A stretch of 64,000 nucleotides of DNA from Paenibacillus faecis. Lineage in GTDB: Bacteria > Bacillota > Bacilli > Paenibacillales > Paenibacillaceae. The notes beneath the pieces are model-generated. The model saw nothing but the letters and a program-made list of their open reading frames with translations. It did no database searches and was not told where the DNA came from. Made by a program: the position numbers and the translations under genes. This document shows, in pieces, positions 44,547-51,088 of this stretch (the first letter of the stretch is position 1; each line of letters starts with the position of its first letter). The DNA is taken from contig NZ_VSDO01000005.1 of the NCBI RefSeq assembly GCF_008084145.1, forward strand, positions 248,001 through 312,000, in the 5' to 3' direction.

Positions 44547-44547
44547 A

Positions 44548-44592
44548 AAGCTCAAGCGCCGGGCTTCCCTTACCGACGCTTGAGCTTATTTT
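44548..44592. terminator. Bidirectional terminator between convergent genes
   Basis: Perfect 11-bp stem aagctcaagcg/cgcttgagctt (44548-44558 and 44577-44587) followed by attttctt; A-rich on the other side. It overlaps the stop of the minus-strand gene. Confidence 0.8.
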
Positions 44593-44873
44593 CTTCTATA
44601 CACCTTTTCCCAATCTTGGATAACTTCGGCCCGGGTCAAATAGCGATTTTGACGCCATGGTGATGTTTCCCATTCTTCGATTGCCTGCTGTCGCGTTTTG
44701 AAAAAACGATAGTCGCAATTATTCCAGGAGCAATACACCTTTCGGTACCACTTTCCTTTTTTAAAATCGCCCGCAAATCGGCGTACGGCCTTGCTGGCCT
44801 GTCGCTTACTCCATCGCGTACCGGGAGTACGGTGATCCGTCCATACGGGGGATTTCTTGACACTTCTGCTCAT
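44586..44873 (-). CDS. Small basic hypothetical protein
   Basis: A 95-residue, very basic protein rich in Trp, Arg and Lys (SVKKSPVWTDHRTPGTRWSK, WYRKVYCSWNNCDYRFFKTR), probably nucleic-acid binding or phage-derived. AGGAGG lies 13 bases upstream of the ATG. The IS630-type element lies only 30 bases upstream, so its native promoter may have been separated from it. Family not recognised. Confidence 0.62.
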   Translation of the reverse strand: MSRSVKKSPVWTDHRTPGTRWSKRQASKAVRRFAGDFKKGKWYRKVYCSWNNCDYRFFKTRQQAIEEWETSPWRQNRYLTRAEVIQDWEKVYRRK

Positions 44874-44911
44874 TATGCTCTCTAACCTCCTTACGGGAAG
44901 CTAGTGCCCCT

Positions 44912-45489
44912 TCAGACAACCTTGATCTTATTTTGCTCTCGTAAAATAATGGCCTTACGTTTGTTCTTGTTTCGCCAGCGTAAATACGCCTGAATCGCTA
45001 ATCCGAGATCTTGGTGTTTGGCAAAATCACTTCCTTCGAGGACAAACTTCCGAAGCGGTCCAAAGTGGCACTCGATTCGGTTCAGCCAGGAAGCATAAGT
45101 CGGGGTGAACACGAGTTCTACGTTGTTCTCGGAGGCCCACTTTTTCACTTTTTTATGCTGATGCGGGGAAAAGTTATCCAGGATAAGGTAGAGGCGCTCG
45201 CTATGGTGAAACCGTCGGCGCAGCACCTGAAAGAAACGAAGAAGGTCCTGGTGCCTCTTCGTCTTGGAGACATGTCCGTAAAGCTTGTCGGTCTTCAGGT
45301 CCAACGCGGCCAGCAGATGCTTCACGCCATGAGGGCGATTATAGGTTGCCCGAAGCCGGGTTGGTCTCCGCTGCGGAAACCAGCCTTTGCCCTTGTAAGG
45401 CTGAAGAGACAGCGGGCCAAATTCATCCACGCAAATTACACGCCCGTCTTTTGGAGGATTCTTGTAGAGCTCTTCGATTCGTTTTTTTT
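44912..45489 (-). CDS. IS630 transposase, DDE catalytic part (second frame)
   Basis: This frame encodes the DDE catalytic core: first Asp in VICVDEFGPLSL, second in YLILDNFSPHQH, and Glu in YASWLNRIECHFGPLRKF. It has no credible start of its own (the annotated GTG at 45430 lies inside the domain). It is entered from the upstream frame by a -1 shift on eight consecutive A residues (minus strand, 45489-45482), giving ESKKKRIEELYKNPPKDGR across the junction. Full-length product about 355 residues, the usual IS630 size. Confidence 0.85.
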
Positions 45490-45981
45490 AGATTCAAATT
45501 CCGGATCGTTTGAGGCCTTCCAGGTTTTCGTGTTCTGGTAGGTAATTTTGGCCTCATTTAAGATCACTCGAAGAGTTTCCAATGATATTGAAGAAACGAT
45601 GTGTCGGTCTTCCACGGCCTGCTTCAGTTTGGACAGAGACCAGTTTGTGAAAGGGTATCCCGCACTTTGGGGAGGGATCTGGGCCAGTTCCGTGATCTTT
45701 GCCCGTTGTTCGGCCGTAAACGTCTGTGGACGCCCTCCACAGTACCGCGGCTTTAAAGAGTCCATGCCTTCCACGTTGAAGCGGTGGATGGTATGACGGA
45801 TATGTTCACCCGAGATATGGTACAGCCGGCTGATTTCCGGCACTTTCATTTTTTGTGCCGAAGCCAGGATAAGCAGGGCACGGCGCACCTGCACCGGATC
45901 GGCACCTTTACGGGCAATCCGTACAAGTCGATTCCCTTCTTCTTTCGATAAGTCGCGAACAAATACAGTCATGTCCCTCAC
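45436..45981 (-). CDS. IS630 transposase, N-terminal HTH part (first frame)
   Basis: The upstream frame encodes the DNA-binding half: an HTH of the IS630 type (RRALLILASAQKMKVPEISR, HIRHTIHRFNVEGMDSL) followed by KPRYCGGRPQTFTAEQR and a second HTH-like region (NWSLSKLKQAVEDR). In frame 0 it stops after 181 residues; with the -1 shift it joins the DDE domain. The start (MRDMTVFVRDLS) follows GGTGAGGG. Confidence 0.82.
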   Translation of the reverse strand: MRDMTVFVRDLSKEEGNRLVRIARKGADPVQVRRALLILASAQKMKVPEISRLYHISGEHIRHTIHRFNVEGMDSLKPRYCGGRPQTFTAEQRAKITELAQIPPQSAGYPFTNWSLSKLKQAVEDRHIVSSISLETLRVILNEAKITYQNTKTWKASNDPEFESKKNESKSSTRILQKTGV

Positions 45982-46223
45982 CTCAAATCAATGGGTTACA
46001 TGTTATTACCCATTTTCCCAAGTATGATCTCAGAAGGGGCACTAGAGGCCGTCTAGTGTTTTCATTATTCACCTCATTCTAAAGTCTGTTGTTTCAGTTT
46101 CCTGTATATATAAACGCCCTCACTCAAAAATTGTTTCTTGCGAGGGAACTTTGACTCTCAATAAAAATTGACCGGAGTACAAAAAAAGGATATAGTCATT
46201 AATATACAGAAAATACCATCATA

Positions 46224-46235
46224 TACAATATTGTA
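46224..46235. promoter_or_regulatory. Palindrome upstream of the RRNPP-type regulator
   Basis: Perfect 12-base palindrome TACAATATTGTA, 48 bases before the regulator's start. A candidate binding site for autoregulation. Confidence 0.4.
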
Positions 46236-46282
46236 GATGTAATCCTGAAGCTATTAAATAGAATTTATATGGGGTGGTTGGG

Positions 46283-47638
46283 TTGAGTTCATCTACGATA
46301 CTTGCAGAAGTTACGCAATACATCAGACAGAATGACTTGAACATCAGCCAGTTCGCCAAGAAGCTGGAGATTAACGTCGGAACGGTCAGCTACCTGATCA
46401 ACGGAAACCGTACGCTAACCGTAGATCATCTGGACCGAATGACAGAGGTATTGGGACTTCCTAAAGGACATTTCTATGAAAGATACATCAAAGAATATTT
46501 GCAGGATATAAACCCGGATTGGCGCCGAATTGGCCCCTTCCTTCATAAATGCGCCACGCTGGGAAAGTTGGATTGTGTTCGGCAAATCGTAAATTTGCTG
46601 TTAGATGATTTAATGTATTCCACCCCTTTATTTGAACTGGCGGAAGAGCTATTTAAAAATGGCAACTTCGAAGCAGCCGAAATCCTGTATGAAAATGTGG
46701 CGATGAGCGAGAAGAAGCAGTATTCCGAACGTCTGGCCTTATGTCAGTACAGGCTGTTCAAAATTCGAATCGGCGAAGACCAGGCGAGAAATCTAAAATA
46801 TGCGCATCAATTTGAACCCTTCGTTGACCGATTGGATGAAGTTCTGCAATTGGATGCGCTTAAGGATCTGGCTAACTTGTATCGTGCTCTGCAGGAATGG
46901 GACCGGGTGGAGACATTAGCAAAAGAGATGGAACATAAGGCAAAAATAATATATTATAGTGATAAGCGGTCTGATAGGGAATTCCAGGAAATCCAGAGCA
47001 AACTAAGCAGGCCGTTATTTGTCTACATTGCGTACGCGAAACTGTTATGTGCGGATGCTAGTGATTCAAGGTATGATTATGAGGGAGCATTGCAGTACAC
47101 TTATGAATACGCGGATTTAAGTTGGGTAAAAGAAACGGACCCAGATACTAAACACTGGTTGGATTTGTTCACAAAATGGTCGCAGGCTAATATCTATGTC
47201 AACAAACTTTTGGGAGGGGATATCGGTGTTCTCACCGAGTACGTAGAGTATCTCCATCAACATCCGGAGGAGATCTTACAGGGTATACTTAATGTTCTGT
47301 TTGCCGCTAATAGATACCAACTTGATGTGGATCATATCCTCCAACAATTTAGTTTGGAAATAGAAGCTTATGAGAATCAGTCCAAGGATTTTTATTTGTA
47401 TCAGGTAATTCCCGACCACTATGACAAGTTTTTGTATGAGTTTTCCAATTACTATGTGCGCAAAAAAGACTACAGCAACGCCTTTAATTATATTATTCCC
47501 GGTCTGAAAAATTCAGTATCTATTAATAACGAAGGCAGTATTATTAAGTTTATGTTACTTTTTGAACAGGCCAGACACATGGCCACGGAAGAAACGTGTT
47601 TACAATACAGAAATATAATTAGTGAGGTGCGTTGTTAG
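46283..47638 (+). CDS. XRE HTH and TPR regulator, RRNPP (AloR-like) quorum-sensing receptor
   Basis: A 451-residue regulator: an XRE-type HTH at residues about 5-60 (LNISQFAKKLEINVGTVSYL, INGNRTLTVDHLDRMTEVLG) followed by helical TPR-like repeats to the end (FELAEELFKNGNFEAAEILY, YEFSNYYVRKKDYSNAFNYI). This is the architecture of the RRNPP peptide receptors (PlcR, Rap, AimR, AloR). TTG 46283 follows GGGGTGG; the GTG at 46274 has no binding site. A secreted peptide gene begins one base after its stop. The pair resembles the Paenibacillus AloR/AloP systems, by recall of that family. Confidence 0.85.
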   Translation: MSSSTILAEVTQYIRQNDLNISQFAKKLEINVGTVSYLINGNRTLTVDHLDRMTEVLGLPKGHFYERYIKEYLQDINPDWRRIGPFLHKCATLGKLDCVRQIVNLLLDDLMYSTPLFELAEELFKNGNFEAAEILYENVAMSEKKQYSERLALCQYRLFKIRIGEDQARNLKYAHQFEPFVDRLDEVLQLDALKDLANLYRALQEWDRVETLAKEMEHKAKIIYYSDKRSDREFQEIQSKLSRPLFVYIAYAKLLCADASDSRYDYEGALQYTYEYADLSWVKETDPDTKHWLDLFTKWSQANIYVNKLLGGDIGVLTEYVEYLHQHPEEILQGILNVLFAANRYQLDVDHILQQFSLEIEAYENQSKDFYLYQVIPDHYDKFLYEFSNYYVRKKDYSNAFNYIIPGLKNSVSINNEGSIIKFMLLFEQARHMATEETCLQYRNIISEVRC

Positions 47639-47639
47639 T

Positions 47640-47768
47640 ATGAAGAAAAAATTAGTTATTGTAGCGACTTTACTTGCATCCTTAATAATTTTTAATCCAA
47701 GCATAAGTAGTGTAAATCAAACCTCTTCTACAATTTTCACCACTTTTACACAGCATGGTGGCGCGTAA
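47640..47768 (+). CDS. Secreted signalling peptide precursor (AloP/Phr-like)
   Basis: A 42-residue pre-peptide: basic start MKKK, hydrophobic core LVIVATLLASLIIF, then a polar Ser/Thr-rich tail ending IFTTFTQHGGA. Size, export signal and position (one base after the receptor stop) fit RRNPP signalling peptide precursors, which are exported, trimmed and re-imported as 5-10 residue peptides from the C-terminus. The reported AloP13 mature peptide of Paenibacillus polymyxa is SHGRGG, and QHGGA shares its HG core. GAGGTG precedes the ATG at 11 bases. Confidence 0.78.
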   Translation: MKKKLVIVATLLASLIIFNPSISSVNQTSSTIFTTFTQHGGA

Positions 47769-47792
47769 AATGATTGTTTTGTTCTATTAATC

Positions 47793-47834
47793 AAAAGCCT
47801 ATTAGACAAGCCTCTGTCTAATAGGCTTTTTTTT
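47793..47834 (+). terminator. Strong terminator of the receptor-peptide operon
   Basis: Perfect 16-bp stem aaaagcctattagaca / tgtctaataggctttt with loop agcctc, then a T-run. It closes the two-gene transcript 24 bases after the peptide stop. Confidence 0.92.
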
Positions 47835-47867
47835 GGGCTGGTGCCCATCAACAACCTGGATAACATC

Positions 47868-48005
47868 GAATTCCTGCAAATCTGCAGGAATTTTCGACGA
47901 AACCGGCTCGTTTCTCTGAAATCGCTAGAAATGCCTGCAGATCTGCATCTTTTTTCGCATTCCCTCGATCCCCGGTCTAAAATACCTGCAGATTTGCATC
48001 TTTTT
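47868..48005 (+). repeat. Interspersed repeat family 1, copy D (short form)
   Basis: A 138-bp copy. It lacks the first 50-bp module of the other copies and goes straight from gaattcctgcaaatctgcag to gaattttcgacgaaaccggc, then the two terminal cctgcagatytgcatctttt blocks. It ends at the stop of the CPBP gene. Confidence 0.88.
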
Positions 48006-48009
48006 CGCC

Positions 48010-48717
48010 CTACCCCACCATAACCGTCAACAAAACCATAATTCCATTGGTTACCCCGTGAATGATAACGGAAGGCCAGATGGAACCCGTACGCTCGTAG
48101 GCATACGCAAAAATAACGCCGCTCCAGAAATTCGCCGGCATGACATTATAGGTCGGAATGTGGATAAGGGTGAAGATCGATGCGCTTAGCAGCAGAGCGC
48201 CGGTTAAACCTACCCGCGTCCGCAGCCAGCGGTACAAAAAACCTCGATAAAAGATCTCCTCGTAAAGCGGCGAGATTACGGCCCCGGTGATGAAAGCGAT
48301 GAGAACCGCCAAGAAGGTGGTATTTTCCCGTAAGGCCACGGTTTTGCTGTTCTCATACGTATTCCCCAAAAAGCTGGTAAGCTCCATAATGATCACGGCA
48401 CCGACCAAAAGGGCAACACTCGATAGAGCAATCAGTTTCCAATTTTTCCGGTCAAACGGCTTCAGCCCCACTTCCGTCCAGGAGAGCCCTTTGGGGCGGA
48501 GGGCCACCGCATAGACCCCTAAAATAAGGACAACCGCTATGGTCAGCCCCATTAAAGTTCCGGCATACAGATCATTATGCAGCCACCGGGAATACATGGG
48601 GTGAAGGACGAATTTAATGCAGCCTATGACGAATCCAAACTCAAGGAGCATTAGCAGTACAAATTCTTTCCGGCCCCAAGCATCCCGTTCCTTCCAACTT
48701 ATTTTTTGGACATTCAT
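48010..48717 (-). CDS. CPBP family intramembrane glutamic endopeptidase
   Basis: A 235-residue multi-pass membrane protein. The CPBP motif EEIFYRG lies near residue 152, the second conserved motif FTLIHIPTY near 180, and SVIIHGVTNG near 222. Hydrophobic segments at about 17-37, 52-70, 90-112, 128-150 and 205-233. It is divergent from a MerR-type gene, which may control it. Substrate unknown; in Gram-positives such proteases give self-protection or maturation of peptides. Copy D of the repeat directly adjoins its 3' end. Confidence 0.86.
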   Translation of the reverse strand: MNVQKISWKERDAWGRKEFVLLMLLEFGFVIGCIKFVLHPMYSRWLHNDLYAGTLMGLTIAVVLILGVYAVALRPKGLSWTEVGLKPFDRKNWKLIALSSVALLVGAVIIMELTSFLGNTYENSKTVALRENTTFLAVLIAFITGAVISPLYEEIFYRGFLYRWLRTRVGLTGALLLSASIFTLIHIPTYNVMPANFWSGVIFAYAYERTGSIWPSVIIHGVTNGIMVLLTVMVG

Positions 48718-48813
48718 TTGCTTCTTTCCCCTCTTTCTGCGGATGTTATAAACTAAGCATATTGGATGACGTTACGTCACCTTCAATGCCTTTTTTTCAG
48801 AAGGAGGAGAAAA

Positions 48814-49605
48814 ATGAAACGATGGACGACAGGCCAGGTGGCTAAGCAGCGCAATATTTCGGTTCGCACGCTTCGTTACTATGATCAGATCGATCTCCTG
48901 AAGCCGAGTTTTAAGGATGATTCCGGCCGCCGACTCTATACCGAAGAAGATTTGTTTCATTTGGAGAAAATCATGATTCTCAAATCGCTCTCTCTCCCCT
49001 TGGAGGACATGCGCGATTTGCTGGATAAGCTGACTTATAAACAAATTCTGGTTTCGCATTATAATTACTTGCAGGAACAACTCTCCAAACTGCAAACCAG
49101 CATTTCGAATACCACATCGCTAATCAATATGATCGATTTGGAAGAATCGTTGTCTTGGGAACAGGTGGCGCAGCTGGTGCGAGTGTCGACGCAGACCGGT
49201 GCGAAGAAATGGACGGATTATTTTCAAGAGGAGGAAAAGGCGCTTCTGCAAAAGTCTCTCCCCAATATCAGCCAAAATAATGAAACCACCCGGCGGTATA
49301 TGGCTTTGCTGCGGCGAATCGAGCGGTGCATGAAACACCGGATCCCTCCGGAATCGGAAGAAGGGTATGAGATTGGCCGTGAGTTCATACATCTCACGAA
49401 GGAAACGTTTCAGGGAGATGCCGAGCTGGAGGAGAAATTCTGGGAAGTCCGCAAGCGGCCTGCGGAAGAAACCGGGCTATACCCGGTTTCCCAAGAGGCA
49501 TTGGAGTTTGTAGACCGATGTATCGCTTATGCCGAGGAAACTCAGCCCCCGTCTTCTATAGAAAAGGTTTCACCGTCCGTCGCTCCACAATGGAATGAGC
49601 AATGA
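48814..49605 (+). CDS. MerR family transcriptional regulator (TipA-like)
   Basis: A 263-residue MerR regulator: HTH at 1-70 (WTTGQVAKQRNISVRTLRYY, IDLLKPSFKDDSGRRLYTEE), a coiled-coil dimerisation helix at about 80-125, and a helical effector region ending FVDRCIAYAEE that resembles TipAS-type domains. ATG 48814 with GGAGGAG upstream is chosen over the further in-frame ATG at 48766. It is divergent from the CPBP gene. Its 3' end overlaps the convergent LacI gene by 50 bases, which is unusual. Confidence 0.85.
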   Translation: MKRWTTGQVAKQRNISVRTLRYYDQIDLLKPSFKDDSGRRLYTEEDLFHLEKIMILKSLSLPLEDMRDLLDKLTYKQILVSHYNYLQEQLSKLQTSISNTTSLINMIDLEESLSWEQVAQLVRVSTQTGAKKWTDYFQEEEKALLQKSLPNISQNNETTRRYMALLRRIERCMKHRIPPESEEGYEIGREFIHLTKETFQGDAELEEKFWEVRKRPAEETGLYPVSQEALEFVDRCIAYAEETQPPSSIEKVSPSVAPQWNEQ

Positions 49606-50557
49606 TTTGGCTGTCTTCCCTTTCTCCGGTTTCGATCATCCGAATCAATTTCCGGGCGGCGATGGTGCCCATGTCGTACAGCGGCTGGCGAACCGTGGTC
49701 AAGGGAGGGACGACCATCCGGGCCAGCTTCAGATCGTCATAGCCCATAATGGACAAATCCTCGGGGACCTTGATGCCATGCTTGGCAGCGGTCGCAAGGG
49801 CGGCCACGGCCATCTCGTCGCTGGTGGCGAAAACCGCGGTAAAGTCGGAGTTGTTGTGCAAAAGAGTCTCCATCGCCTCGCAGCCCTTCTCAAACATGAA
49901 ATCACCGTAGGCGATATAGGATGGATTTAGCGGAATTCCATGCTTCTCCAGGGCTTTCTTGTATCCTTCCACCCTTGGAATACCGGCGAGGGTATCGCTT
50001 TTTGTCCCGCTGATCAGGGCGATGTTTCGGTGCCCCAAATGAATCAGGTACTCCACGGCATCAAAGGACGCCTGGAAGTCATCGACCTTGATATACGGGA
50101 CGGGATACTTGCTCTCGGTGGAAACCAGGACGACGGGAATTTGCATGTCCTCCAGGACTTCATAATATGCTTGTTTCAGCACTTCACTTGAAAAAATCAG
50201 CCCGTCGATCTGCTTTTCCCGCAGGACCTGCAAATATTTCAGCGTTCTTTTGCCGTCGAAATCCGTATTGCACACGATCACGCTATACCCGTTATCCTGT
50301 GCGAAATCCTCTACGCCTCGCAGAAGCTCGGAAGAAAAATCGCTGGAAACGTTGGGAAACATCACGCCGAGGGTATGGGTACGTTTATTTATGAGACCGC
50401 GGGCGATCGCGTTCGGCTGATACCCGAGCTCTTCAATGGCTTGATATACTTTTTGCTTGGTCTTATCGGAGTACCCGGGCAAATTGTTCAAAACTCGGGA
50501 CACCGTCGCAATAGAGACGTTGGCTTTGGACGCGACGTCTTTAATGGTTGGCTTCAT
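49556..50557 (-). CDS. LacI family transcriptional regulator
   Basis: A 333-residue LacI/GalR repressor: HTH at 1-25 (IKDVASKANVSIATVSRVLN) with the hinge helix YQPNAIARGL, then a periplasmic-binding-protein-like ligand domain (LGVMFPNVSSDFSSELLRGV, DGLIFSSEVL, MGYDDLKLARMVVPPLTTVR). GAGGCAGCAGGA precedes the ATG. A palindromic region lies 33-68 bases upstream. It may control the GH3 glycosidase gene located divergently, but a small gene lies between them. Confidence 0.92.
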   Translation of the reverse strand: MKPTIKDVASKANVSIATVSRVLNNLPGYSDKTKQKVYQAIEELGYQPNAIARGLINKRTHTLGVMFPNVSSDFSSELLRGVEDFAQDNGYSVIVCNTDFDGKRTLKYLQVLREKQIDGLIFSSEVLKQAYYEVLEDMQIPVVLVSTESKYPVPYIKVDDFQASFDAVEYLIHLGHRNIALISGTKSDTLAGIPRVEGYKKALEKHGIPLNPSYIAYGDFMFEKGCEAMETLLHNNSDFTAVFATSDEMAVAALATAAKHGIKVPEDLSIMGYDDLKLARMVVPPLTTVRQPLYDMGTIAARKLIRMIETGEREDSQIIAHSIVERRTVKPFL

Positions 50558-50589
50558 TCCTGCTGCCTCCGTAGACGATGGAATAGTTC

Positions 50590-50617
50590 TTACGCTGCAT
50601 ACAGCGTAAACGATTAC
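50590..50617. promoter_or_regulatory. LacI-type operator region
   Basis: Perfect arms ttacgctg and cagcgtaa around cata (50590-50609), overlapping GTAAACGATTAC (50606-50617), a LacI-like half-palindrome with central CG. It lies upstream of the lacI-type gene and suggests autoregulation. Confidence 0.55.
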
Positions 50618-50737
50618 CCCACATCTTAGAATGTCGCTTTCGTTTTGTCAACATGGCGGGGAAGGAGGTTTGGAAGGGGAGGTGAAAATACGGGGAAAAG
50701 GGGCGGGATGCCCCTCTTTCGTGCGCGTTACAGCGCT

Positions 50738-50935
50738 TTACAGCGGTTTGCCGTTGAGCGTGGGCGGAGGCTCCTGCTCCATCTCGGGACCGAATTCGTC
50801 TTCGGCCGCGGCGGGATTGCCGTCCTGGTTCCACGCGTCTTTTGTCATAAACGCGCTTTTCCGCCCTTCATCGGTCGAATCTTTGGCCCGCGCCTGTTCG
50901 AGCCGTTCCTTGGCTTTCTCGGTCTGATCGTCCAC
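50738..50935 (-). CDS. Small hydrophilic hypothetical protein
   Basis: A 65-residue, highly charged, low-complexity protein (AKERLEQARAKDSTDEGR, ending PPPTLNGKPL), probably unstructured. A perfect AGGAGG lies 8 bases before GTG 50935, which supports a real gene; the GTG at 50944 overlaps the binding site. Small acidic proteins like this are common in Paenibacillus. Function unknown. Confidence 0.6.
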   Translation of the reverse strand: MDDQTEKAKERLEQARAKDSTDEGRKSAFMTKDAWNQDGNPAAAEDEFGPEMEQEPPPTLNGKPL

Positions 50936-51088
50936 CGGGTTCACCTCCTCTCGAGCATAGTCTCAGTATGGCCAAACGTATCTTTTCTCCAATCCGCACC
51001 AATGAATTCTATATGAAAACGCCTCTAATTTTACGGGTATCCTCCCATTCGGATCTGGCTTAAAATACGCCTGAAGGAGATGATAACG

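Larger units (their letters stand above)
44904..46042 (-). mobile_element. IS630-family insertion sequence, complete
   Basis: A 1139-bp element with terminal inverted repeats GTGCCCCTTCAGA and GTGCCCCTTCTGA (12 of 13 identical) flanked by TA on both sides (44902-44903 and 46043-46044), the target duplication typical of IS630/Tc1-mariner elements. It carries a two-frame DDE transposase and looks intact. Confidence 0.92.

Noticed and set aside
23161..48005. CRISPR array
   Set aside because: The repeats are four dispersed elements many kilobases apart without regular spacers, and there are no cas genes.
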